From Chlorobiota bacterium (GTDB lineage Bacteria; Bacteroidota; Bacteroidia; Flavobacteriales; Flavobacteriaceae), in NCBI GenBank assembly GCA_013151975.1, contig JAADHG010000091.1:13496-19415 (forward strand): a stretch of DNA of 5,920 nucleotides, read 5' to 3'. The number at the start of each line of letters is the position of its first letter. The stretch's first letter is position 1. The translations under genes and the position numbers were made by a program. Under the pieces are notes generated by a model. It did not search any database and was not told the origin of the DNA. It saw only the letters and a program-made list of their open reading frames with translations. Below, in pieces: positions 1-5,847 of this stretch.

Positions 1-888
1 TTAGGCTTGCAAACAGGAGACAATGTACTAGCCATAAACGACCATGAGATCGTAAATTATTCTGATTTAAGAAAGTATTTTCTAGAAGCTCAAGTAATTA
101 CCATAGAGCGCAATGGAGAAGAACAAAAAATAGATTTACCTGAAGATTTTTTAGGAAGATTAAGCACGAGTAAAAGTCGTGGGTTTTTAGAATTGAGATT
201 TCCTTTTGTTATTGGTAAGGTTGCAGATTCTTCACTTAATAAAGGAGCTGGTTTAAAGAAAGGAGATATTGTACTTTCAATTAATAATCAAGAGCTAAAA
301 TATTTCGATCAATTAGCAGCACGGTTACAAAACTTAAAAAATCAATCTATTGAAGTAGAAATTCTAAGAGGAGATAATAAAATCACTAAAACTTTACAAG
401 TAGATGATAATGGCAAACTAGGTGTTTATGCTGGAGGTAGTTATAGTGATATTGAAAAATTAGGATATTATGATATAGTTGAAAAACAATATTCATTAGG
501 AGAAAGTTTCGGTGTTGGTTTAACAAGATTCAAAAATCAAATAGGATCTTATTGGATGCAACTAAAACTAATATTTACACCAAGCACAGGAGCTTACAAA
601 GGAGTTGGAGGGTTTAAAGCCATTTTTGATATTTTCCCTGACACATGGAGTTGGCAAGCTTTTTGGGGCATTACCGCGTTTTTATCGATAATGCTAGGCG
701 TACTTAATTTATTACCCATTCCAGCTCTTGATGGTGGGCACGTTGTGTTTTTACTTTATGAAATGGTATCTGGTAAAAAGCCAAGTGATAAATTTATGGA
801 GTATGCACAAATGGTAGGTTTCTTTCTTTTAATTGCATTAGTGCTTTTAGCAAATGGGAACGATATTTTTAAAGCGATTTTCAATTAA
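1..888 (+). CDS. rseP: RseP-type site-2 intramembrane zinc metalloprotease, 3' portion
   Basis: This is the C-terminal 295 residues of an RseP/EcfE-like site-2 protease. The reading frame is open from base 1, so the start and the N-terminal HExxH zinc site lie off-window; a TTG at base 7 is an internal Leu codon. The fragment opens inside a first PDZ domain (GDNVLAIN). A second PDZ domain spans roughly bases 190-400, with GAGLKKGDIVLSIN as its carboxylate-binding region. The family signature NLLPIPALDGGH lies near bases 706-750 within a transmembrane segment; its Asp is expected to be the third zinc ligand. A last hydrophobic helix covers about 802-870. In known members the enzyme cleaves membrane-bound anti-sigma factors or signal-peptide remnants within the inner membrane; the substrate here is unknown. 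It ends 18 bases before the tRNA promoter and belongs to the chromosomal side of the junction. Confidence 0.93.
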   Translation, partial: LGLQTGDNVLAINDHEIVNYSDLRKYFLEAQVITIERNGEEQKIDLPEDFLGRLSTSKSRGFLELRFPFVIGKVADSSLNKGAGLKKGDIVLSINNQELKYFDQLAARLQNLKNQSIEVEILRGDNKITKTLQVDDNGKLGVYAGGSYSDIEKLGYYDIVEKQYSLGESFGVGLTRFKNQIGSYWMQLKLIFTPSTGAYKGVGGFKAIFDIFPDTWSWQAFWGITAFLSIMLGVLNLLPIPALDGGHVVFLLYEMVSGKKPSDKFMEYAQMVGFFLLIALVLLANGNDIFKAIFN

Positions 889-906
889 TTTTTTTTAATA
901 AAATAG

Positions 907-936
907 TTGTAGTCATTTAAAAATAATTTATATTTG
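907..936 (+). promoter_or_regulatory. Bacteroidota-type promoter of tRNA-Asn
   Basis: TTG at 907-909 and TATATTTG at 929-936 are separated by 19 bases. This fits the Bacteroidota primary sigma consensus of TTG and TAnnTTTG. Transcription would begin about 5-8 bases later, near 941-944, leaving a short 5' leader of roughly 16-19 bases before the tRNA body. The leader is the only stretch between the -7 box and the tRNA, which makes this assignment straightforward. Confidence 0.75.
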
Positions 937-959
937 CGCTCGCTAAAGCGAAAAAACAG

Positions 960-1036
960 TCCTCCTTAGCTCAGTTGGTTAGAGCATCTGACTGTTAATC
1001 AGAGGGTCCTAAGTTCGAGTCTTAGAGGAGGAGCCA
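960..1036 (+). tRNA. tRNA-Asn (anticodon GTT)
   Basis: A complete cloverleaf can be drawn by hand. The acceptor stem TCCTCCT (960-966) pairs perfectly with AGGAGGA (1026-1032). The D stem GCTC/GAGC is at 969-972 and 982-985. The anticodon stem TCTGA/TCAGA is at 987-991 and 999-1003, with loop CTGTTAA and anticodon GTT at 994-996. The T stem CTAAG/CTTAG is at 1009-1013 and 1021-1025, with loop TTCGAGT. G1033 is the discriminator and CCA is encoded at 1034-1036. The molecule has no mismatch and should be functional. Its 3' half overlaps the end of the serine recombinase gene on the other strand and is the probable integration site of the island to the right. Confidence 0.97.
999..1036. other. 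Probable island attachment site (left end) in the tRNA-Asn 3' part
   Basis: The tRNA 3' half is shared with the stop codon and last codons of the recombinase, and the DNA to its right carries recombinase and restriction-modification genes. Elements that integrate in tRNA genes usually restore the tRNA with their own copy of its 3' end, so this segment is the natural candidate for attL. The limits given are the recombinase/tRNA overlap, not a measured crossover. No second copy of the tRNA 3' end is seen in the window, so the right end must lie beyond base 5920 if the model is right. Confidence 0.5.
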
Positions 1037-2546
1037 AAGTGGACAAGCCATCAGAAATGATGGCTTTTTTTGTGCCAAATTTCTTCAAACCCTTGTTAAC
1101 CCTAGTGAGAAGCTCTATCACAATATTCTGTTTTTTGGTTCGACATTCGTTTTTAGAAATTATCAGTTTTTCGGGGAATAATAAACCAAGTATTTTGACT
1201 TTTTGGTCAAAGTCTCCGTTCTCAAAGAGCTGAGGGATAATTTTTATCATTTCAACTGCTGTTTCAATAGTTTTCACAGATAACGCTTTAGCTTCTTTAA
1301 CCTCTTCTAATTCGGCTCTTAACGACATTAAATTTGTGTTATATCTATTTAACATTCGATTGAATGGTTCTTCTTTTATTTTGTCAGAAGCATATTTGTC
1401 TTCGGTATTTTCAATGAGACTTATTGTTTCTTGTATTTTTTGGTTTAACGATTTTATGTGTTCTCCTTTATCTCCACGTTTAGCTTTTTGAACATCGGTT
1501 ATTATTTCTAAATATAAATTGAACACATTATCACTTACTTTAATTTTATTAAGAATCTTAGCTTTAAAAACGTTGTGAATGGAGATAGCAGATACACGTG
1601 TTTTACAGTTGCTTCTGCAATGGTAATATCCATATTTACCACCGTTTCCTGTTGATACGCTACCAGTAAGTGTATTGCCACAATTATCACATTCTAAGAA
1701 TCCTCTAAGTGGTAGTGCTTCATTTTTTTTAGATGGAAGTTTTGCATGTCTATTTTTTCCTTCTAATACATCTTGAACTTTATTGAATGTAGTTATATCA
1801 ATTATAGCATCGTGCAATCCATCAATCCAATAAGAATCTTCCTTTCGATATTCAGGTACTTTTACCATACCAATATAGACTCTATTTCTAAGCATTTTAT
1901 AAAATGTTGCTTTACTTTTTTTATAACCTTTATCTCTAAACTGTTTTCTTAACCCCTCTAATGATTCTACTCCTAAAGAAACTTTGTTAAATATTGAAGG
2001 TAACAATTCAGAATCTTCATCTGGAGCTAAGGAGGCATATTTGCCGTAACGGACTCGTGAAAAACCATAAGGTGGAGTGCCTAGAAAGGCTCCATATTTT
2101 ATAGCTCTATACATACCATCTTTAGTTCTTGATGATATATTATCATTTTCAATTTCGGGCATAATTAAATACATTGAAAGCATTACCTTTTGGTTTGGAT
2201 TTGATAAATCTAATGGTTGTTCAACTGCATTAACAATTATTCCCCAATCACGAAATTTTCTCAATACTCTCATGGCTTCTTCCATATTTCGAGAAAACCT
2301 ATCCCATTTTGTAAAAAGTATTCTTTTAATACCTTTTTTGTTTGCTTTTACATATATCTCTAGTTTTTTCCACTCTGGGCGGTTGAAATTTTTTGCCGAA
2401 TGGTCCTCTAGGTATTCCTTCGCTATACCGTAGTTTTTTATTTTGCAATAGGCCTTAAGAACATCTCTTTGGTGGTCTCTACCATAGCCATAATCTGCTT
2501 GGTCATCTGTACTGACTCTACTATATATTATTGTATCTAATTCCAT
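999..2546 (-). CDS. Large serine recombinase / integrase (resolvase family)
   Basis: A 515-residue site-specific DNA recombinase. The N-terminal resolvase catalytic domain covers about residues 5-150. It has the nucleophile motif YSRVST (catalytic Ser12, with Arg10) and KWDRFSRN (80-87), which supplies the active-site arginines. A recombinase DNA-binding domain follows from about 155 to 265 (GTPPYGF near 156-162). A zinc ribbon has Cys286, Cys289, Cys310 and Cys314, and a helical, probably coiled-coil stretch spans about 360-425. Length and layout match large serine integrases rather than short resolvases. The ATG at 2546 is the only reasonable start, because an in-frame TAA lies 12 bases upstream at 2559-2561; the leader is A/T-rich without a Shine-Dalgarno sequence. 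The final 12 codons and the stop are read from the reverse strand of tRNA-Asn, so the C-terminal tail is dictated by the tRNA. The gene is probably co-transcribed with the small frame at 2570-2701. It likely integrates and excises the island. Confidence 0.93.
   Translation of the reverse strand: MELDTIIYSRVSTDDQADYGYGRDHQRDVLKAYCKIKNYGIAKEYLEDHSAKNFNRPEWKKLEIYVKANKKGIKRILFTKWDRFSRNMEEAMRVLRKFRDWGIIVNAVEQPLDLSNPNQKVMLSMYLIMPEIENDNISSRTKDGMYRAIKYGAFLGTPPYGFSRVRYGKYASLAPDEDSELLPSIFNKVSLGVESLEGLRKQFRDKGYKKSKATFYKMLRNRVYIGMVKVPEYRKEDSYWIDGLHDAIIDITTFNKVQDVLEGKNRHAKLPSKKNEALPLRGFLECDNCGNTLTGSVSTGNGGKYGYYHCRSNCKTRVSAISIHNVFKAKILNKIKVSDNVFNLYLEIITDVQKAKRGDKGEHIKSLNQKIQETISLIENTEDKYASDKIKEEPFNRMLNRYNTNLMSLRAELEEVKEAKALSVKTIETAVEMIKIIPQLFENGDFDQKVKILGLLFPEKLIISKNECRTKKQNIVIELLTRVNKGLKKFGTKKAIISDGLSTLAPPLRLELRTL
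1045..1071 (+). terminator. Rho-independent terminator of tRNA-Asn
   Basis: AAGCCATCA (1045-1053) and TGATGGCTT (1058-1066) form a perfect 9-bp stem closed by a GAAA loop. The T run reaches 1071, two of its bases being in the stem. It lies 9 bases after the tRNA CCA, where termination of the tRNA transcript is expected. The same bases on the minus strand encode residues close to the recombinase C-terminus (AIISDGLS). The U-tract is oriented only for plus-strand transcription, so it should not terminate the recombinase message. Confidence 0.85.
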
Positions 2547-2569
2547 ATATTTTAATTTTTATTATTTTA

Positions 2570-2701
2570 TTAATTATTTGATTGCTCAAGCTGTATTTTA
2601 GCCATTGCGTATAAAAGTTCTCTTAAAACTTCAATTTCGTTATCTGTATATTTTATTCCATTTTTATTTAAAATGATTTTGCATTTCGTTATACTTAACA
2701 T
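2570..2701 (-). CDS. Small 43-aa protein upstream of the recombinase, unknown function
   Basis: A 43-codon frame begins with ATG at 2701 and ends with TAA at 2570, leaving 23 bases before the recombinase start in the same direction. The product is largely polar and probably helical. It opens with MLSITKCKIILNKNG, followed by an acidic stretch and a helix of the form EIEVLRELLYAMAKIQLEQ. From general memory, short proteins with a similar Cys-Lys-x-Ile-Leu and YT-x-x-E-I pattern occur beside recombinase or transposon genes in Bacteroidota; this was not checked. The frame stays open upstream as far as the TAA at 2753-2755 but has no ATG there; a TTG at 2710 is an alternative start. A purine-rich GAGG lies 19 bases before the ATG. 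The position suggests a recombinase accessory or regulatory protein, which is inference only. Confidence 0.6.
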   Translation of the reverse strand: MLSITKCKIILNKNGIKYTDNEIEVLRELLYAMAKIQLEQSNN

Positions 2702-2709
2702 TATTGCCA

Positions 2710-2744
2710 ACCACTCTGTTCCTCTTTTTTTTACTAGGAGCGGT
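2710..2744 (-). promoter_or_regulatory. Possible leader hairpin before the 43-aa frame
   Basis: Read on the minus strand, ACCGCTC (2744-2738) can pair with GAGTGGT (2716-2710), giving 7 pairs of which one is G-U. The 21-base loop holds eight A residues followed by GAGGAACA. The structure ends 8 bases before the ATG at 2701, so it could present or hide a purine-rich initiation region. The stem is short and the loop large, so this could be chance. Confidence 0.3.
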
Positions 2745-2856
2745 GAGGTATATTATTTTTTAATGTCTATCGACAGGGACTATAATCACTATAGTATATT
2801 TCCGTTTTGAGTATAGGACGGAATACCTTAAGTCAAAAGCCAATACACTTGTTAGT

Positions 2857-2869
2857 AGTGACTATTTGC
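2857..2869. repeat. Direct repeat copy 1, AGTGACTATTTGC
   Basis: This 13-base sequence recurs at 2906-2918 with one difference (AGTGACTATTAGC). The two copies start 49 bases apart in the same orientation, both inside the leader expected for the recombinase unit. Repeats of this kind can be binding sites for a regulator or accessory protein; no protein can be assigned. Confidence 0.45.
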
Positions 2870-2905
2870 CAGGTTTAAAAATTCAAAACAGGGTTTTAAA
2901 TGTAG

Positions 2906-2918
2906 AGTGACTATTAGC
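2906..2918. repeat. Direct repeat copy 2, AGTGACTATTAGC
   Basis: Second copy of the 13-base repeat at 2857-2869, matching at 12 of 13 positions. Its last six bases run into the left arm of the palindrome at 2913-2930, so the two elements may form one composite site. Confidence 0.45.
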
Positions 2919-2930
2919 AAATTTGCTAAT
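2913..2930. repeat. Perfect 18-bp palindrome ATTAGCAAATTTGCTAAT
   Basis: Nine bases pair exactly with their complement with no spacer. The lack of a loop argues for a binding site of a symmetric dimeric protein on DNA rather than an RNA hairpin. It lies about 100 bases downstream of the leftward promoter. It could be an operator for a regulator that is not visible in the window. Confidence 0.5.
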
Positions 2931-3033
2931 GTGTCATAATATGAATGCCCTAAATCTTCGTTTTGTTAATTGGGCAGAAGTATGTTATTCAAAGATATCA
3001 ATCAAAATTTGTGAGATAAATTTCTTATTACTG

Positions 3034-3064
3034 CAAATATACTACAGAATCGAAAAAAATACAA
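3034..3064 (-). promoter_or_regulatory. Leftward Bacteroidota-type promoter for the recombinase unit
   Basis: On the minus strand, TTG (3064-3062) is followed after 20 bases by TATATTTG (3041-3034). This fits the TTG and TAnnTTTG consensus, and the -7 octamer is identical to the one before tRNA-Asn. Transcription would start near 3027 and run towards the 43-aa frame and the recombinase. No better leftward candidate was found closer to those genes: TATCTTTG at 2997-2990 lacks an upstream TTG at suitable spacing. Confidence 0.6.
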
Positions 3065-3070
3065 GTTTTC

Positions 3071-3100
3071 AATATTTCGATAAAAAAATCAGAAAATATT
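3071..3100. repeat. Imperfect AT-rich inverted repeat upstream of hsdM
   Basis: AATATTTCGAT (3071-3081) matches the complement of 3088-3100 apart from two extra A bases, around a loop of six A residues. It sits just upstream of the TTG of the leftward promoter and 75 bases before hsdM, so it could be an operator between the two units. The high AT content makes chance pairing a real possibility. Confidence 0.3.
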
Positions 3101-3175
3101 ACGGAATGTCGTACATAGAAAACATCTAAAATAAGTAACTTCATAGCTTCAATTAATAAACATAAATAACAATTA

Positions 3176-4630
3176 ATGTTCGAACAAACTTTTAAAAACA
3201 TAGACGACCTTTTATATAAAGATGCTGGTGCAGATAGCGAGCTAGATTACATCGGCCAAACCTCTTGGGTAATGTTCCTAAAGTATCTAGACGAACTAGA
3301 GCAAGACAAAGCTGATGAAGCAGAGCTGAAAGGTCAAGACTACCAATATATACTAGGCCCAGAATATCGATGGCCAGTTTGGGCGATGCCGAAAGGACCA
3401 GATAATAAGCTGGACCACCACACCGCTATGACAGGTCCAGACCTCATCCAATTTGTTGACCAGAAGCTGTTTCCATATTTAGCTGGATTTAAAGTAAGTG
3501 CCGATAGTCCACAAACCATAGAATATAAGATTGGTGAAATCTTTTCAGAACTAAAAAACAAGATACAGAGTGGCTATATTTTAAGAGATATTTTGGAGTA
3601 TGCTGATGAGCTACCATTTAGGTCTTCAACCGATAAGCATGAGTTGAGTGAGCTGTATGAAACCAAGATTAAAAACATGGGTAATGCTGGCCGAAATGGT
3701 GGCCAATACTATACGCCAAGGCCTTTGATTCGTGCAATGATTAAAGTGGTGGGCCCAAAGATTGGTGAAAAGGTTTACGATGGTGCTGCTGGCTCCTGTG
3801 GCTTCCTGTGTGAGGCTTACGAGTACATGTACAACCGCATGGATAAAACCACAGATAATCTACAAACATTACAGGAAAAAACCTTTTACGGTAAGGAGAA
3901 AAAGAACTTGGCGTATGTGATAGGTATTATGAATATGATTCTACACGGAATTGAGGCACCAAACATTATCCATACCAATACCTTGGGTGAAAATATACGA
4001 GACATCCAAGAGAAAAATCGTTACCATGTGATTCTGGCTAATCCACCCTTTGGTGGCAAAGAGCGTAAAGAAGTGCAACAGAATTTCGATATTAAAACAG
4101 GCGAGACTGCCTTTTTGTTTTTACAGCATTTTATTAAAAGTTTAAAAACGGGTGGAAGAGCTGCTATTGTTATAAAAAACACCTTTTTAAGTAACACCGA
4201 TAACGCTTCTGTTAGTTTACGTAAACACCTATTAGAAAGCTGTAATCTACATACCGTATTGGATATGCCAGCTGGTACATTTTTGGGTGCTGGTGTAAAA
4301 ACAGTGGTATTGTTCTTTCAAAAGGGAGAACCGACCAAGTCCATTTGGTTTTACCAAATGGATCCTGGGCGGAATATGGGTAAAACCAACCCACTAAATG
4401 ATAAAGACTTGGCAGAGTTTGTCTCCCTTCAAAAAACAATACCAGAAACAGAACAATCTTGGAGCCTTAAAGTGGCCGATGTTGATGAGGCTATGTATGA
4501 TTTAAGCGTAAAAAACCCAAACACGCCAGAAGAAGCACCATTACGAAGCCCAGAAGACATATTAATTGAAATGGAAACGTTGGATGCTGAAACCAATTCT
4601 ATTTTGAAATCGATTAAAGAGTTGATATGA
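3176..4630 (+). CDS. hsdM: Type I restriction-modification DNA methyltransferase subunit HsdM
   Basis: A 484-residue N6-adenine DNA methyltransferase subunit. With HsdS it forms the methylase that protects host DNA and is the core of the restriction complex when HsdR joins. An N-terminal helical HsdM_N region covers about residues 1-150. GGQYYTPRPLI (175-185) leads into the AdoMet-binding motif I VYDGAAGSCGF (200-210). FYGKEK (237-242) follows, and the catalytic motif IV NPPF is at 289-292. A conserved WFYQMDPGRNMGKTNPL stretch (391-407) comes after VVLFFQKG. Length is normal and no frame damage is seen. The ATG at 3176 is fixed by an in-frame TAA at 3167-3169. There is no Shine-Dalgarno sequence, only an A/T-rich leader. 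The stop overlaps the hsdS start by ATGA, implying translational coupling. Sample 60-base lines reach 43-50% G+C, well above the recombinase (23% in one line), so the cargo and the integrase may have different histories. Confidence 0.96.
   Translation: MFEQTFKNIDDLLYKDAGADSELDYIGQTSWVMFLKYLDELEQDKADEAELKGQDYQYILGPEYRWPVWAMPKGPDNKLDHHTAMTGPDLIQFVDQKLFPYLAGFKVSADSPQTIEYKIGEIFSELKNKIQSGYILRDILEYADELPFRSSTDKHELSELYETKIKNMGNAGRNGGQYYTPRPLIRAMIKVVGPKIGEKVYDGAAGSCGFLCEAYEYMYNRMDKTTDNLQTLQEKTFYGKEKKNLAYVIGIMNMILHGIEAPNIIHTNTLGENIRDIQEKNRYHVILANPPFGGKERKEVQQNFDIKTGETAFLFLQHFIKSLKTGGRAAIVIKNTFLSNTDNASVSLRKHLLESCNLHTVLDMPAGTFLGAGVKTVVLFFQKGEPTKSIWFYQMDPGRNMGKTNPLNDKDLAEFVSLQKTIPETEQSWSLKVADVDEAMYDLSVKNPNTPEEAPLRSPEDILIEMETLDAETNSILKSIKELI
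4340..4362 (+). repeat. Strong inverted repeat inside hsdM
   Basis: TCCATTTGGT (4340-4349) and ACCAAATGGA (4353-4362) form a perfect 10-bp stem with a TTT loop. It lies within codons of the conserved SIWFYQMD segment. No T run follows on either strand, so it is not an ordinary terminator. It may be a by-product of codon choice in a conserved peptide or a structured point in the hsdM message. Confidence 0.5.
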
Positions 4631-5847
4631 AAGAGGGTTGGGAGAATAAAACACTGAGAGAGGTTTGTAAAATTAGGCCACCTAAAAAGGAAGCCAAAGA
4701 TAGATTATCTGAAAATGAACTTGTTTCCTTTGTCCCAATGAAGGTATTGGGCATTGAACAGAAGTATTTTAGGGCTTCTGAAAATAAAAAACTATCAAGT
4801 GTTTCAAGTAGCTATACATATTTTCGAGATGGTGATGTTTTACTTGCTAAAATTACACCTTGTTTTGAAAATGGGAAGTTAGGAATTGCGAAAGAATTAA
4901 CTAATGGGATTGGGTTTGGGTCAAGTGAATACATTGTTTACAGAACTAAGGAAATATTGAATAATGAATTTTTATATTATTTTTTAAATCAAGAAGAATT
5001 TCGAGAAAGAGGAGAGAGGCAAATGACTGGAGCTGTCGGACATAAAAGAATACCTAAAGATTTTTATGAAGACACATTAATCCCAACTCCGCCACTTTCA
5101 GAACAACAGCAAATCGTAGCCATTTTAGACCAAGCCTTTAAAGCCATAGACCAAGCCAAAGCCAATATTGAGAAGAATATTAACAATGCGAAGGAGTTGT
5201 TTCAATCTAAACTTGATGCTGTTTTTTTACAAAAAGGAATCGACTGGGAAGAAAAGAAACTAGGAGAAATTGCCTCAGTTGAATATGGTTATACTGATAA
5301 ATCTACCACAGAAGGAGATTTTAGATATGTGAGAATTACAGATATTGATAATAATGGTAAGCTAGTTACTTTGGATAAAAAGTATATCAAATATTCTAAA
5401 GAAGCCGAAAAGTTTATCCTAAGAGATGAAGATTTACTTATGGCAAGAACAGGGGCGACTTTTGCAAAACTTCTTATATATAATGATTTTGAACCTTCAG
5501 TTTTTGCATCCTATCTCATAAGAATTAATTTTCAAGAAAAAATTGAAAACGAATTATACTGGTACTTTTCAAAATCCCGTTATTACTGGCAACAAGCAAA
5601 TAATTTATCATCTGGTGCAGCACAACCACATTTCAATGGAAAAGCACTTAAACAGGTGATTTTTTCTTATCCAAAATCTATTGTAGAACAACAACATTTA
5701 ATAAATACTTTTGAAGGATTTTTAAACGAAACACAAGAAATAGAGGTTTTATATAATAAAAAACTTTCAAATCTAAATGAACTCAAAAAAGCCATTCTTC
5801 AAAAAGCTTTTGCTGGAGAGTTAACTAATAAAAGTGTTGCTGTATGA
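4627..5847 (+). CDS. hsdS: Type I restriction-modification specificity subunit HsdS
   Basis: A 406-residue DNA-recognition subunit with the usual two-half layout. The first target-recognition domain spans about residues 5-155. A helical conserved spacer follows at about 156-200, opening with PPLSEQQQIVAILDQAF. The second target-recognition domain begins at WEEKKLGEIA (207-216) and runs to about 350. A second helical region at about 351-397 opens with SIVEQQHLINTF and ends LQKAFAGEL. The two recognition domains set the two halves of a bipartite target, and the helices set the spacing and bind HsdM. The target sequence cannot be read from the protein. The recognition domains are markedly AT-rich (20% and 25% G+C in sampled 60-base lines) compared with 42% in the spacer, as expected if recognition domains are exchanged by recombination. 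The gene overlaps hsdM and the following gene by ATGA at both ends. Confidence 0.95.
   Translation: MKEGWENKTLREVCKIRPPKKEAKDRLSENELVSFVPMKVLGIEQKYFRASENKKLSSVSSSYTYFRDGDVLLAKITPCFENGKLGIAKELTNGIGFGSSEYIVYRTKEILNNEFLYYFLNQEEFRERGERQMTGAVGHKRIPKDFYEDTLIPTPPLSEQQQIVAILDQAFKAIDQAKANIEKNINNAKELFQSKLDAVFLQKGIDWEEKKLGEIASVEYGYTDKSTTEGDFRYVRITDIDNNGKLVTLDKKYIKYSKEAEKFILRDEDLLMARTGATFAKLLIYNDFEPSVFASYLIRINFQEKIENELYWYFSKSRYYWQQANNLSSGAAQPHFNGKALKQVIFSYPKSIVEQQHLINTFEGFLNETQEIEVLYNKKLSNLNELKKAILQKAFAGELTNKSVAV

Larger units (their letters stand above)
2702..3175. other. Gene-poor control region between the divergent recombinase and hsdM units
   Basis: About 470 bases without a convincing gene separate the leftward recombinase unit from the rightward hsdM operon. 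It contains a leftward promoter, a perfect palindrome, a 13-base direct repeat, a small inverted repeat (TTCCGT at 2800-2805 with ACGGAA at 2818-2823) and a possible leader hairpin; the main ones are listed separately. If the promoter is real, the recombinase message has an untranslated leader of about 325 bases. No clear TAnnTTTG promoter pointing at hsdM was found; the nearest is TAAATTTC at 3017-3024, which lacks a partner TTG at the right spacing. Confidence 0.6.

Noticed and set aside
7..9. TTG at base 7 as the start of the membrane protease gene
   Set aside because: The frame is open to base 1 and the sequence is mid-PDZ-domain, so the true start is upstream of the window.
1039..1233. 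64-codon plus-strand frame after the tRNA
   Set aside because: It lies entirely antisense to the recombinase, crosses the tRNA terminator and has no recognisable features.
2077..2433. 118-codon plus-strand frame
   Set aside because: It is antisense to the catalytic and DNA-binding domains of the recombinase; the minus-strand protein has clear family motifs.
2710..2748. Possible second copy of the tRNA 3' end near AGGAGCGGTGAGG
   Set aside because: The resemblance to the tRNA acceptor end is only a few bases; it is not a credible attachment repeat.
2673..2810. 45-codon plus-strand frame in the control region
   Set aside because: It is antisense to the 43-aa frame and its leader, points towards no partner, lacks a promoter and gives a product of random appearance.
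2779..2823. Short repeats ACTATA-ATC-ACTATA and the 6-bp inverted repeat TTCCGT/ACGGAA
   Set aside because: They are too short in AT-rich DNA to call separately; the inverted repeat is only mentioned in the control-region entry.
2923..3129. 68-codon plus-strand frame before hsdM
   Set aside because: Its start lies in the palindrome and its body covers the leftward promoter; the product has noncoding-like composition and no family resemblance.
3340..3561. 73-codon minus-strand frame within hsdM
   Set aside because: It is antisense to a well-supported hsdM region with no independent evidence.
4212..4439. 75-codon minus-strand frame within hsdM
   Set aside because: It is antisense to conserved HsdM codons with no independent evidence.
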